Shown: positions 17,890 through 27,162 of the stretch, one piece after another
Numbering within the stretch: position 1 is the stretch's first letter
Layout: each line of letters opens with the position of its first letter
DNA from: a bacterium
GTDB lineage: Bacteria; Verrucomicrobiota; Verrucomicrobiia; Limisphaerales; RI-55
DNA: 64,000 nt
Assembly: GCA_016124235.1 (NCBI GenBank)
Contig: WGOC01000025.1
Span: forward strand, 1-64,000
Reading direction: 5' to 3'
The notes under the pieces: model-generated
What the model was told of the DNA's origin: nothing
Seen by the model: the letters and a program-made list of their open reading frames with translations, nothing else
Database searches by the model: none
Program-made: the position numbers and the translations under genes

Positions 17890-19668
17890 TTACAACGGCC
17901 AGAAAAATGGAATCAGCCAGGTCGCGAGGAGCCAAAACAGAATGTTCAACGGCAGTCCGACGCGGACAAAATCGCTGAAGCGATAGCCACCGGCGCCGTA
18001 AACCAGCGTGTTTGTTTGGTAACCGACCGGCGTCGCGAAGCTCGCCGATGCGCCGAAGGCCACTGCGACGATGAATGGCCGGGGATCAACTCCAAGTTCG
18101 TTGGCGGCGTTCACGACGATCGGTGTCAGGAGGACGGCCACGGCATTGTTTGAAAGAAACGTCGTGAGCAGGGAGGTCAGCGCAAAGATGGCCGAGACGA
18201 CCGCGACCGGGCCCAGCTTTCCGAGGCCACGAATCAGCTCGTGGGCGATCAAACTGGCGCCATTCGTGCGTTCAAGTGCCAGCCCCATCGCGAGGGTGCC
18301 GATGATCAGCATGACCACCTTCCAGCTGATGGATTTGTAGGCGTCATCAACGCTGACGCAGCCGGTCATCACCATCAAGACGGCGGCAATCAGGGCCAGG
18401 GCGCTGATGGGGAGAACCTTGACCACCGCACACACGACTACAGCCGCCACCAAAGCCATGGCCAACCAACGACGACGACGGCGGCGCGGCTTGGTGGTTG
18501 CGGCCGCGAGCAAAAGAAAGTTGCGATCCGCCCGCAGCTTTTCGATGGCTGACTCCGTGCCTTCCATCAAAATGGTGTCGCCAAAATCCAGGTGTACGTC
18601 TTCGAAATTTTCACGCAGGTTTTTCCCCTGACGATGCACGGCGAGAATCAAGATTCCAAACCGCTGTCGGAAGTTTACCTGCCGGATCGTTTTGCCGATG
18701 AGTTCGGAGTTTGGGCCGATCACGCTTTCCATCACGCGGGCCTTTTGCATGCCCAGCGTTTCCAGTCCCAGATTGTCGTCCGATTGAAATTGCAAACCGT
18801 GTTGGTCCTTCAATTCCATGACGCCGGAAAGCACGGACGTGATGCGCAGGCGATCCCCCTGGGTCAGGGCGATTTCATTTAGCGGGCTCGTGATGATTTC
18901 ACCGGCGCGGGTGACGTCGAGGATGCGACTGTTGCGCATCGAGGCGAGCGGCGTTTCGGCAATCTTCCGGCCCACCAATGGTGAGCGTGCCGCCACGACG
19001 GCTTCCGTAAAATATTGTCGGGATTCGGTCGATTGCAGGATGGATGACAAGGTTTCGCGCCGGGGCAACAGCTTGCGCCCGAGCGTCAACATGTAGACGA
19101 GTCCCACGACGCCGAGGATCACACCGAGCTTGGTCAGCTCAAACATGCCCAACGGCGCTTGGTGTTGCGATACCGCGGCACTGCTGACGAGGATGTTCGT
19201 CGATGTGCCAATCAATGTGCAGGTGCCGCCAAAGATCGCGGCAAAGGAAAGCGGCATGAGCAACCGTGACGGCGCGATGTTGTTGCGCGCCGCGAGGGAA
19301 ATGATTACGGGCATGAACACCACCACGACCGGCGTGTTGTTGACGAAGGCGGAGATCGTTCCAACCAGCGGCAAGGTTACGAGCAACAGCGAGACGTCAG
19401 ACTTGAACCCAAACCGCTCGAGGCGATCGCTGATGGCATCGATGGCACCGGTGAATTCAAGCCCCGCGCTCAAGACGAACATGCAGGCGACGGTGATGAC
19501 GGCTTCGTTCGAAAAGACCTCAAACGCGTCATTTGGCGTGAGAATCTTGAACGCGATCAACAGCCCCACCGCGCCCAACGCCACGACGTCCACCGACCAT
19601 TTCTCCCAGACCATCGCGATAAACGTGGTCAGCAGGAGCAGGAGAACAAAGCCGATTTCCCAGGTCAT
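17890..19668 (-). CDS. SLC13/DASS-family membrane transporter with two RCK_C (TrkA-C) domains
   Basis: 592 residues. An N-terminal set of helices (about 1-185) contains NNTPVVVVFMPVI and GGTCTLIGTSTNILV. Two cytoplasmic TrkA-C-like modules follow (about 210-375: RSPLVGRKIAETPL...GDRLRITSV and PNSELIGKTIRQVNF...GDTILMEG), then a second transmembrane half (about 390-592) with FLSNNAVAVLLTPIV and FATPVGYQTNTLVYGAGGY. This architecture matches DASS carriers such as SLT/YfbS types, probably moving sulfate or another anion or dicarboxylate with Na+. It ends abutting folA. Confidence 0.9.
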   Translation of the reverse strand: MTWEIGFVLLLLLTTFIAMVWEKWSVDVVALGAVGLLIAFKILTPNDAFEVFSNEAVITVACMFVLSAGLEFTGAIDAISDRLERFGFKSDVSLLLVTLPLVGTISAFVNNTPVVVVFMPVIISLAARNNIAPSRLLMPLSFAAIFGGTCTLIGTSTNILVSSAAVSQHQAPLGMFELTKLGVILGVVGLVYMLTLGRKLLPRRETLSSILQSTESRQYFTEAVVAARSPLVGRKIAETPLASMRNSRILDVTRAGEIITSPLNEIALTQGDRLRITSVLSGVMELKDQHGLQFQSDDNLGLETLGMQKARVMESVIGPNSELIGKTIRQVNFRQRFGILILAVHRQGKNLRENFEDVHLDFGDTILMEGTESAIEKLRADRNFLLLAAATTKPRRRRRRWLAMALVAAVVVCAVVKVLPISALALIAAVLMVMTGCVSVDDAYKSISWKVVMLIIGTLAMGLALERTNGASLIAHELIRGLGKLGPVAVVSAIFALTSLLTTFLSNNAVAVLLTPIVVNAANELGVDPRPFIVAVAFGASASFATPVGYQTNTLVYGAGGYRFSDFVRVGLPLNILFWLLATWLIPFFWPL

Positions 19669-19800
19669 GGTTCGTTGGGCGAAGAATGGCCGGACCAGTC
19701 GGTTGGCGGGAAGCCAAATCGGCTTTGGGTTGGAAACAACGTCGGCTCGTTTTCGGGGATGATCAATGGCGGAAAACGCGGCGCCAAGGAAACGAGTGGA

Positions 19801-20826
19801 TCACTTGTACGCCACGGCGGCGCTGCTGGCACCGGCGAGGTGAATCACCTCAAATCGTTTGAATCCTGCGTCCGAGCACCATTGCTGAAAATCGGCTCCC
19901 GAAAAATCAAATGCCTCACCGAACTCGATCAGCATGTTGAGCGACATCAGCAGGCCGAACAGATTTTCGCGTCGGGCGTCGTCAATCAACGCTTCGATCA
20001 CGACCAACGCTCCGCCGGGCGGCAGTGCTTCGTAGGCCGAGCGAATCAGGTGTTTCTTTTGGTCCAAGTTCCAGTCGTGAAGGATCATGCCCATCGTGAT
20101 CAGATCCGCCTTGGGCAACGGGTCCTTGAAGAAATCGCCGGCGGCGGTGCCAACTCGATCGGCCATGCCTGCGGCCGCGATGTGTTTGCGCGCGATGGTT
20201 TCAACCGGCGGCAGATCAAAGGATGTGCACTTGATGTGCGGGTGTCGTTTGGCCACTTCAATGGAGAGCAAACCGGTGGCCCCTCCGACGTCGCACAACG
20301 TCTGGAATGGTTGAAAATCGAACTTCTCGGCAAACGCTTCGAAGTTGATGCGCGATAGACCGGTCATGGCGCCCATGAATTGTTCGAGCTTCGGGAGTTC
20401 CTCGTAAAGCTCCTCAAAGATTCCCTTCTGGCCGTGCTTCACTTCGTTTTGCGGCTTCCCGGTGCGCAGCGCTTCGGGCAAGTCGTGCCAGAATTTAAAC
20501 AGCCGCGCGTTGAGCATTTCCATGATGCCACCGACATAGCGGGGGCTTTTTTGATCGAGATAGAGGAGGCCGGCGGCGGTGTTGAAATACTTTGCTTCCG
20601 GTCCATCGCCTTCCCGTTCGAGGAATTTCATCGCCACCAGCGAATCGAAGAAATCGAATGTGCCACGCGGATGCAGGCCGAGTTCCGTTCCCAGCTCAGC
20701 CGCGGTCAACTGGCGTTCGCCCAGTCTTGTGAACAAACCAAACTCGACGGCGGTGAGCAGGACCTTGGATGACCAGAACGAAAATGCGGTTTGAAGGATG
20801 GGTGATGGATCATGGAGTTTGTTCAT
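19801..20826 (-). CDS. SAM-dependent O-methyltransferase, family 2 (AOMT-like)
   Basis: 341 residues. An N-terminal winged-helix dimerisation domain (about 10-100, TAAELGTELGLHPRGTFDFFDSLVAM) precedes a Rossmann methyltransferase domain. The SAM motif is DVGGATGLLSIEVAK, followed by the catalytic-region MILHDWNLDQ and PGGALVVIEALIDD. Such enzymes methylate hydroxyls of small aromatic or polyketide-like metabolites. No biosynthetic cluster surrounds it, so the substrate is open. It is the only gene in its immediate stretch. Confidence 0.87.
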   Translation of the reverse strand: MNKLHDPSPILQTAFSFWSSKVLLTAVEFGLFTRLGERQLTAAELGTELGLHPRGTFDFFDSLVAMKFLEREGDGPEAKYFNTAAGLLYLDQKSPRYVGGIMEMLNARLFKFWHDLPEALRTGKPQNEVKHGQKGIFEELYEELPKLEQFMGAMTGLSRINFEAFAEKFDFQPFQTLCDVGGATGLLSIEVAKRHPHIKCTSFDLPPVETIARKHIAAAGMADRVGTAAGDFFKDPLPKADLITMGMILHDWNLDQKKHLIRSAYEALPPGGALVVIEALIDDARRENLFGLLMSLNMLIEFGEAFDFSGADFQQWCSDAGFKRFEVIHLAGASSAAVAYK

Positions 20827-20910
20827 GACAATGGCTGCCAGCGTGCGTTGAGCGCGTCGATCAGGGAAGTCAATTGTAAGACCGATCGGCGGAGCAAATT
20901 GCGGATGAAA

Positions 20911-23103
20911 TCATTGTGCCCTCTGCACGCGTTCCTCATCACCGGGCCAGGCGCCACTGTAAGTTGTAGCGACCGGTGGCGGCATGGCTTCAGCCAGTTG
21001 CCCATTTTCGTACATCCGGGGAAACCATCGTTTGCGATCGGCTGCCGTTCCCAGTTCGGTCCGGCCGCAGCGGATGACGAGAGCTTTGTAAAAGTAATCG
21101 GCATATTTCGGGTCGCGCGCCTTGAGCCACGAGCCCGCTGCGCATAAGACGTGGGCTGTCTCATCGGATTGGTCGGGCATGAGGTCAGCGGCTTTCCAAG
21201 CGAGATTCGCGGCGAGATAGCGATAGTGAAAACGGTGATCTGGATCCGGTGCTGACGACTTTATGCGCTTCGTCTCGTCGTCTGAAGGATGCAACGGCGA
21301 TGCTTCGGGGATTGTTGCCCTGATGGCGAAACTGGGACCGCCATCCTCGAATTCGCCGTCCCAGATCTGCCAATCAGGTTCAAGTGCGGTCCCGAACAAT
21401 TCCATCCCGTTCGTCCGTGTGAGTTGGGCGGCTGACCAAAAGGCGGTTGCACGATCGGATTTCGAACGACTTGTGTCTTCGGCCACGTTGAGGTGTTCGA
21501 CCAAATCGTCAAACGCGGGCCGCCATTCTGGTGGGAAATAGGGCCGTGCCTCGGAAAACCGATCAGCCCGGGTCAGGCGACGGGCCAACAGATATCGAAT
21601 GTCGGAACGTCGTTTGTCTTCGGCCTCCTTTGAGGCTGACGGTTTCTGTCTTTCGGTTGCATCCAACTCCGATTGGTGAACGGCGGGAGGCCAATTCAGA
21701 TCGACGTAGTTCTTCAGTTCGTCGAGTGTCAGTACCCGATCGGCCAGGAAGGCTGCGTCTGCCCAATAGTCGGCACGCAACATGACGTCCACCGCTTCGA
21801 CGAATTCCCGTTTTTGCAAATGGAGCACGCCCAGTTCGCCACGCATTCGCCGGGCGGCAGAATCATTTCCGACTTCCAAACTTTCGGCCAGCAGACGCGG
21901 CGGCGGGGCGGGTTCATCGAGGCTTGGCAGGGGCAACAGCCGGGTGGCGCTCGCCAGCAAATTCGCGGCAGTTTCGAGATCGCCATCGCGGAGTTTCAGC
22001 TTCGCTTTCAGCCAAAGTGCGGCGACTGAGTCGGGTGGGGCCAGGGCCAGCCATTGGTCGGCCAGCTCGAATTCCCCCGCTTGATAGGCCACCAACGCGA
22101 ATTGCTCAGCTGCTTCCGGTTCGACGACACCGGCGTCGTGTAGCGCGGTTAGCCATTTTCGTGACCGCTTCGCGTGGGAATCCCGATCGGAGCAACCGCA
22201 ATTCGAAAGGAGAAAGGCGGTGATCACCCGCCGCGAGGGTGGGTAGGCAGCGAGCGTCTTGAATGCCTCGTCAGATCCTTCGACGGCGGCAGACGCGACG
22301 AAGCGCAATGAGGTTGAATCGAGATTTCCGGTCGCCTGCTGCTCAAGGTAGAGATCGATGGCCCGCGTGTAGTCTCCTTGCCGGAATGCGGCGCGCGCTT
22401 CCCAACCGAGACTTGAAGCCGCGAGCCCCAGGCCGTCGGAGAAGCCGAGACGCGTGAGCTCACGAACTTCCCGAAAACGCTTAATCGCGGAAACCGGATC
22501 GGTGTCCACATCCAGCTTGCCAAGCATGAATGCCGCCCAGACGGATCGGAAGTGCCGTTCTTCGGCGGGAAGATTAAGAACCTGTTCCCACACAAATCGC
22601 GCTTCGTTGGTGCGACCGGACACAAACTCAATCGCACCCTGGAAGTAGCCCGCGAATTCGCGCGGCAGCCCGTCGGGAATCTGCGGTTGTTCCCAATTCG
22701 GCGATGACTCGGCCTGGGTGGCGGTGTCCCAGGCCCGCCACTCGCTGATCTGCGCTCGCAGCTTGTTCAGGCGCTCGCGTTCCGACTGGTAAGCGAGAAC
22801 AATTCGTTCCCGTTCATCATCGGATGTGTTCTTCGATCGTAGGGCTTGATCCAGGTCCATTACTTCGGCGTTCAACGTTTCGATCGGATGATCGTTGGTT
22901 GTGGTAACCGTTTTAAAGGATGCGGAACGCAGGCCGCGCAAGCGCTGGAGTTCCAGACTGAACAAGAGCCGCGGCGAAGACAACATGCCGGGTTCCCCTT
23001 CGTCGAGGAGCCAGTTGGGGAAGAAGGGGCCGCACGCGAAAAGCGAGGTCACGACCAGAAGACTGGTCATGATTGCCAGGACCAATATGCGTTTAGTATT
23101 CAA
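20911..23103 (-). CDS. Large CGPFF-type lipoprotein with TPR-like helical repeats
   Basis: 730 residues, starting at TTG 23103. A lipobox LFAC puts the lipidated Cys at 24, followed by CGPFFPNWLLDEGE, a distinctive Cys-Gly-Pro-Phe-Phe start. The remainder is alpha-helical with degenerate TPR/SEL1-like repeats (for example SVWAAFMLGKLDVDTDPVSAIKRF, AFRQGDYTRAIDLYLEQ, LAYQAGEFELADQWLALAP). No enzymatic motif is seen. It overlaps the end of the DUF3142 gene by 11 nt and has a strong GGAGG site within that gene, so the pair is translationally coupled. It may be a cell-envelope scaffold for the DUF3142 protein. Confidence 0.78.
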   Translation of the reverse strand: MNTKRILVLAIMTSLLVVTSLFACGPFFPNWLLDEGEPGMLSSPRLLFSLELQRLRGLRSASFKTVTTTNDHPIETLNAEVMDLDQALRSKNTSDDERERIVLAYQSERERLNKLRAQISEWRAWDTATQAESSPNWEQPQIPDGLPREFAGYFQGAIEFVSGRTNEARFVWEQVLNLPAEERHFRSVWAAFMLGKLDVDTDPVSAIKRFREVRELTRLGFSDGLGLAASSLGWEARAAFRQGDYTRAIDLYLEQQATGNLDSTSLRFVASAAVEGSDEAFKTLAAYPPSRRVITAFLLSNCGCSDRDSHAKRSRKWLTALHDAGVVEPEAAEQFALVAYQAGEFELADQWLALAPPDSVAALWLKAKLKLRDGDLETAANLLASATRLLPLPSLDEPAPPPRLLAESLEVGNDSAARRMRGELGVLHLQKREFVEAVDVMLRADYWADAAFLADRVLTLDELKNYVDLNWPPAVHQSELDATERQKPSASKEAEDKRRSDIRYLLARRLTRADRFSEARPYFPPEWRPAFDDLVEHLNVAEDTSRSKSDRATAFWSAAQLTRTNGMELFGTALEPDWQIWDGEFEDGGPSFAIRATIPEASPLHPSDDETKRIKSSAPDPDHRFHYRYLAANLAWKAADLMPDQSDETAHVLCAAGSWLKARDPKYADYFYKALVIRCGRTELGTAADRKRWFPRMYENGQLAEAMPPPVATTYSGAWPGDEERVQRAQ

Positions 23104-24340
23104 TTTTTACCTCCGTAGGTTGGTTCAAGCGAATCCAGCCGGCCGGTTTACTTGTTCCGGGTTCGAGGGATTGCTTCGCCCTAGTCTGCCGCAAAACCGC
23201 GCCATCATGGTTTTGATTCTGCAACTCGTAGCCGCCCAAGCCGTCACCGGCGATCAGGCGAGCATTGGTCCAATGCAGTTTGATCTGATCAGGCAACGTT
23301 GCGGAACCGTTGCCTCGATTGATTGCGATCAACTCGGTCAATCCCGTCGATCGGTTCTGGGCTTCGATTGAGAGACCGGCTTTGGGAACCCGCCCCGCCA
23401 TGACGGAGGTCAACGTCGGCCACGGCCAGTTCAAGTCATCGTCGCGATTGGGTAGTCGGTACCAGATGATCCCCTTCATGGAATTGGGACGTTCGTTTTT
23501 CCAGGTGCGCACGAGTACGGCCATCTCAGCGGGATCAGCGTGGACTTCCCGCGCGAGCGTGTCTTCCGGCCAATCCTTCACGGAACCTTCGGCCGCCAGC
23601 CCCTTGAGCGTTCCGTCTTTGGCGAAGATCAATCGATAGCCGTAGGTCGGCAAAGCCACGCGAAATGGGACACCGATGCGACCCGCTCGCGAAACATACT
23701 CCCTGGCCTTTGCCGGATCACATAATGCGTACGGTTCGTCGGCGGACTTGGGAGGTTGAAACGAATGCACTTGCAGGACGAACCCGTCCGTCGCCTGCGC
23801 GAGGGGTTCGAACGCCGGACTTCCGAGCCAGGTTGGCAGCGCGGTGATGGTACATTTGATGGGGGATACCTCGGCCCGTATTGCCTTCACCCAAAGTTGA
23901 AAGTCCGCGAGTTTTGAAGTGGGGCAGTCGAAATCAAGTTGAAGTTCAGTCGGTGCAGCACCGTGTGCGGTCCATTCATCGATGATTTCACGACTCAATT
24001 TGCAAAGGAATTGCGTCGCCGGTGCGGTCAGTTCGAATGAACCCGTGTAAACGCCGACTCGCAGGACAGGATATGCGCTGACACCAGCCGCTTTCAGGGC
24101 GTTAAAATCCACGGGTATCTGCGTGACCGCCGGTTTTCCTCGGTCCCAACCGACTTCAATCGCCAGCACCGGAAGCGCGGCAAAATCCTTTCCATGATCA
24201 CGAATCGAGTCGACTACCGCCGGGGTCCAGGCTCTCTGCCAGACATAGATTTCCTGAGGCAATCCGACCGCGGACGCGATCGAAACCACGGCTGTTATTG
24301 AACACGCCGCTGTTGCGGCAATCCGAATTGCACCGGTCAT
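23093..24340 (-). CDS. Exported DUF3142-family protein, TIM-barrel-like
   Basis: 415 residues from ATG 24340; the open frame reaches 24409, but the internal start gives the signal peptide MTGAIRIAATAACSITAVVS. Family marks include LQLDFDCPTSKL, CTITALPTWL, DGFVLQVHSF, and GVPFRVALPTYGY. They suggest a glycoside-hydrolase-like barrel with acidic residues at strand ends (D-F-D). Enzymatic activity of DUF3142 proteins is, to my knowledge, unproven. It overlaps the downstream lipoprotein gene by 11 nt, which suggests a fixed two-protein module at the envelope. Confidence 0.82.
   Translation of the reverse strand: MTGAIRIAATAACSITAVVSIASAVGLPQEIYVWQRAWTPAVVDSIRDHGKDFAALPVLAIEVGWDRGKPAVTQIPVDFNALKAAGVSAYPVLRVGVYTGSFELTAPATQFLCKLSREIIDEWTAHGAAPTELQLDFDCPTSKLADFQLWVKAIRAEVSPIKCTITALPTWLGSPAFEPLAQATDGFVLQVHSFQPPKSADEPYALCDPAKAREYVSRAGRIGVPFRVALPTYGYRLIFAKDGTLKGLAAEGSVKDWPEDTLAREVHADPAEMAVLVRTWKNERPNSMKGIIWYRLPNRDDDLNWPWPTLTSVMAGRVPKAGLSIEAQNRSTGLTELIAINRGNGSATLPDQIKLHWTNARLIAGDGLGGYELQNQNHDGAVLRQTRAKQSLEPGTSKPAGWIRLNQPTEVKIEY
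23110..23114 (-). promoter_or_regulatory. Strong Shine-Dalgarno site fixing the TTG start of the CGPFF lipoprotein
   Basis: Read on the minus strand, GGAGG lies 6 nt upstream of TTG at 23103 (GGAGGTAAAAATTG). It sits inside the last codons of the DUF3142 gene. This decides the non-ATG start and indicates translational coupling. Confidence 0.8.
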
Positions 24341-24474
24341 TTCGGGATTAACACATGTATGCCAATGAAATGCTCCTGTGCGAGGCGAATGTCCAGCGTG
24401 GTCCGGCAAAACTTGTTCACAGGAATGCTCCCGGCTTCACACCCGGCGGCGCTTGTGTCTAACTCACGCGCGCG

Positions 24475-27162
24475 ATGCCCAAGAGTGCCGAGCCCAAACA
24501 GACGCCCATGATGGCGCAGTACCGCCAGATCAAGGCGGAATTGCCGAAGGACGCGATTCTGCTTTTCCGGCTCGGAGACTTTTACGAAATGTTTCTCGAA
24601 GACGCGCAAGTCGCCGCCGGGATTCTGAATGTCGCGTTGACCAAGCGCGGTGAAATGCCGATGTGCGGCATTCCGTATCACGCGGCGAACGCCTACCTCA
24701 GCCGCCTGCTCAAGGCCGGCAAAAAGGTCGCCATCTGTGACCAAGTCGAGGACGCCAAACCGGGTCAACTCGTCAAGCGTGAGGTAACGCAGATTCTCTC
24801 GCCCGGCACGCACTTCGACGAACGGATGCTCGCGGCGGAGCGAAACAACTTTTTCAGCGCGGTTTATCAATCCGGCAAAACGTACGGACTCGCGTTCCTT
24901 GATCTCACGACGGGCGATTTCAAGACCACCGAAGCCGCCGACGAATCGGATCTGTTGACCGAGCTGGAGCGATTGCGGCCGGCGGAAATTATTTGTCCGA
25001 TGGAAGCCGGCGAGTTGTTCAAGCTTTTGCAGGGCGCGTTCAAATTTGTCAGTGGTTACGACGATTGGACGTTCGCTCCCGAGACGGCGGTTTATACGTT
25101 GAAGGATCATTTTCAGGTGAAGTCGCTGGATGGTTTTGGCCTGAAGGAACGCGGTGCCGCGATCGGCGCGGCCGGCGGTGCGTTGCATTACTTGATCAAT
25201 CAACTCCGGCGCGACGTGAAACATCTAACGTCGCTTTCGTTTTACCAGCACAGCGAATTTCTCAAACTCGATCACGTCACGCTGAAGCACCTGGAGATTC
25301 TCGAACCACTGAACCGCGATGCCGCGCGTAATGCGACCCTGTGTGGTGCGATGAACCGAACGGTAACGCCAATGGGTGCGCGCCGATTGCGCGACTGGCT
25401 CACCCAACCGCTCGCCGCAGTGAACGCCATTGCTCGGCGGCAGGACGCGGTCGAATCGCTGGTCGGAAGCAGTGCGACTCACGAGGCCCTCCGCGATCAG
25501 CTAAAAGAAGTTCGCGACGTCGAGCGCACAATCAGCCGATTGAGCGCGGGAAATGGCAACGCGCGAGATTTGGTCGCGTTGAGGTTGGCGCTGGAAAAAA
25601 TCCCGACGATCAAGCAGGTGTTGAGTTTGATCAGCCAAGGTGACGCGGTAGGGCGACGCTCCGGCGGAGCCCAGGATTCCGAAGAGTTTCGCGAGTTTCA
25701 GGAAGAAGATGGGGCTCGGCGGGAGCCTCGCCCTACCGACGGTTTGTTGGAAGAGCTTTCCGGCCAATTGACCGAACTGCCAGAACTGGTCCAACTGCTT
25801 TGCCGCGCGATCGTCGAGGAGCCGCCCTTGGCCTTGAAAGACGGTGGCGTGATTCAAGACGGTTTTGATCCGCAACTCGACGAACTGCGGTCGGCGACTC
25901 GCGACGGCAAGAATTGGATTGCGAAACTCCAGCAGGACGAGATCGAACGAACGGGCATTACTTCGCTCAAGGTGCGCTTCAATTCCGTGTTCGGCTATTT
26001 CATTGAAGTGACCAAGTCCAACCTCGACAAAGTGCCGGCCGAATACATTCGCAAGCAGACCATCGCGAATGGCGAACGTTACATCACACCCGCGTTGAAG
26101 GAGATGGAGGGCAAAATCCTGGGCGCGGAGGAACGCAGCACGAAGCTGGAGTACGAATTGTTCCAGCGCGTGCGCGAAGATGTGCTGGCGCGCCTCGCGG
26201 ACATTCAACGCACCGCGGCGGCGTTGGCGCAATTGGATGTGCTGGGCTCGTTCGCCGAGACTGCGCGCCTCTACAATTACGTTCGTCCTCAGATCGGTGA
26301 CACGGGTGAACTTTCGTTGCGTGACGGTCGGCATCCGGTTCTGGAGCAGAGTTTCGTGGAAAGTCGCTTCGTGCCGAACGACACGGAGCTTTGCTCGGGT
26401 AGCAGCGGACGTGAGTCCGCTCATTCATTCTCTGAAAGTAATCAGAGCCGACTCGCGTCGGCTGCCACAGAGTGCGGAACGACGCAAATCATGCTCATCA
26501 CCGGACCGAACATGGCGGGTAAGAGCACGTACATTCGGCAGGTCGCGCTGCTCACTCTGCTCGCGCACACCGGTTCTTTTTTGCCGGCTGCGGAAGCTCG
26601 AGTGGATTTGGTCGATCGCATTTTTACTCGCATCGGCGCAAGTGACGATCTCGCGCGTGGGCAATCGACCTTCATGGTCGAGATGAGTGAGACGGCGAAT
26701 ATCCTCAACAACGCCACCGAACGCAGTCTCGTTATACTCGACGAGATCGGTCGCGGCACCAGTACGTTCGATGGCTTGAGCCTCGCCTGGTCGATCGTCG
26801 AACACCTTCACAATCAGGTCGGCGCCAAGACGCTTTTTGCGACCCACTACCACGAGTTGACCGAGTTGACTGGCAAACTCAAGCGGTTGCAAAACTTCAA
26901 CGTCGCGGTGCGCGAATGGAACGATCAAATCGTCTTTCTGCACAAAATCGTCGAAGGCGGCACGGACAAAAGCTATGGCATCCAGGTCGCGCGCCTGGCC
27001 GGTGTGCCCAAGGAAGTGATCGATCGCGCGAAAGTCATTCTACGCAATCTCGAGGACAGCGAACTGACGCCTGAAGGCAATGTGCGTCGCAGCCGCAAAC
27101 AGGAAGACCGCGACAAACTCAAACAAATCGAAGCCAGCCCGCAGTTGGATTTGTTTGAGTGA
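24475..27162 (+). CDS. mutS: DNA mismatch repair protein MutS, with two in-frame palindromic insertions
   Basis: 895 residues, slightly long for MutS. The mismatch-reading F36-Y37-E38 lies in GDFYEMF. Connector, lever and clamp domains follow, then the ABC ATPase with Walker A GPNMAGKST (677-685), GASDDLARGQSTFMVEM and Walker B VILDEIGRGTS. It detects mismatches and recruits MutL. The extra length includes two stretches encoded by palindromic DNA elements. One is in the lever/clamp region (residues about 391-421, Arg/Gly/Glu-rich); the other is just before the ATPase core (about 642-665, Ser-rich). The frame is intact and all catalytic motifs remain, so the protein is probably functional. A 59-nt copy of its 3' end recurs at 30264-30322. 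Confidence 0.96.
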   Translation: MPKSAEPKQTPMMAQYRQIKAELPKDAILLFRLGDFYEMFLEDAQVAAGILNVALTKRGEMPMCGIPYHAANAYLSRLLKAGKKVAICDQVEDAKPGQLVKREVTQILSPGTHFDERMLAAERNNFFSAVYQSGKTYGLAFLDLTTGDFKTTEAADESDLLTELERLRPAEIICPMEAGELFKLLQGAFKFVSGYDDWTFAPETAVYTLKDHFQVKSLDGFGLKERGAAIGAAGGALHYLINQLRRDVKHLTSLSFYQHSEFLKLDHVTLKHLEILEPLNRDAARNATLCGAMNRTVTPMGARRLRDWLTQPLAAVNAIARRQDAVESLVGSSATHEALRDQLKEVRDVERTISRLSAGNGNARDLVALRLALEKIPTIKQVLSLISQGDAVGRRSGGAQDSEEFREFQEEDGARREPRPTDGLLEELSGQLTELPELVQLLCRAIVEEPPLALKDGGVIQDGFDPQLDELRSATRDGKNWIAKLQQDEIERTGITSLKVRFNSVFGYFIEVTKSNLDKVPAEYIRKQTIANGERYITPALKEMEGKILGAEERSTKLEYELFQRVREDVLARLADIQRTAAALAQLDVLGSFAETARLYNYVRPQIGDTGELSLRDGRHPVLEQSFVESRFVPNDTELCSGSSGRESAHSFSESNQSRLASAATECGTTQIMLITGPNMAGKSTYIRQVALLTLLAHTGSFLPAAEARVDLVDRIFTRIGASDDLARGQSTFMVEMSETANILNNATERSLVILDEIGRGTSTFDGLSLAWSIVEHLHNQVGAKTLFATHYHELTELTGKLKRLQNFNVAVREWNDQIVFLHKIVEGGTDKSYGIQVARLAGVPKEVIDRAKVILRNLEDSELTPEGNVRRSRKQEDRDKLKQIEASPQLDLFE
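25647..25737 (+). repeat. Palindromic element inside mutS, type ggtagggcga
   Basis: The ends are a perfect 10-nt inverted repeat, ggtagggcga at 25647-25656 and tcgccctacc at 25728-25737. The next 16 nt of each arm pair with three mismatches (cggcggagcc against ggctcggcgg region). The ~39-nt centre is purine-rich. The arms encode GRRSGGA and RREPRPT-like peptides not expected in MutS, so this is an inserted repeat read through in frame. Confidence 0.8.
26399..26468 (+). repeat. Second palindromic element inside mutS, type gtagcagcggacg
   Basis: Arms of 24 nt at 26399-26422 and 26445-26468 form an inverted repeat with four mismatches (gtagcagcggacgtgagtcc against the complement of gactcgcgtcggctgccac). 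They enclose a 22-nt A/T-richer centre. It encodes a Ser-rich stretch between the clamp and the ATPase core, where MutS normally has a short linker. It belongs to a different sequence family from the element at 25647-25737. Confidence 0.78.
27104..27162 (+). repeat. 59-nt direct repeat, copy 1 (3' end of mutS)
   Basis: The last 59 nt of mutS, beginning aagaccgcgacaaactc and ending at its TGA, recur at 30264-30322 with three substitutions (TTG/CTG and TTT/TTC synonymous, GAG/GGG changing the final residue). Similarity stops abruptly at both ends. Confidence 0.92.

Noticed and set aside
25501..26424. 307-codon open frame antisense to mutS
   Set aside because: Complementary to conserved MutS coding sequence, no recognisable protein features.
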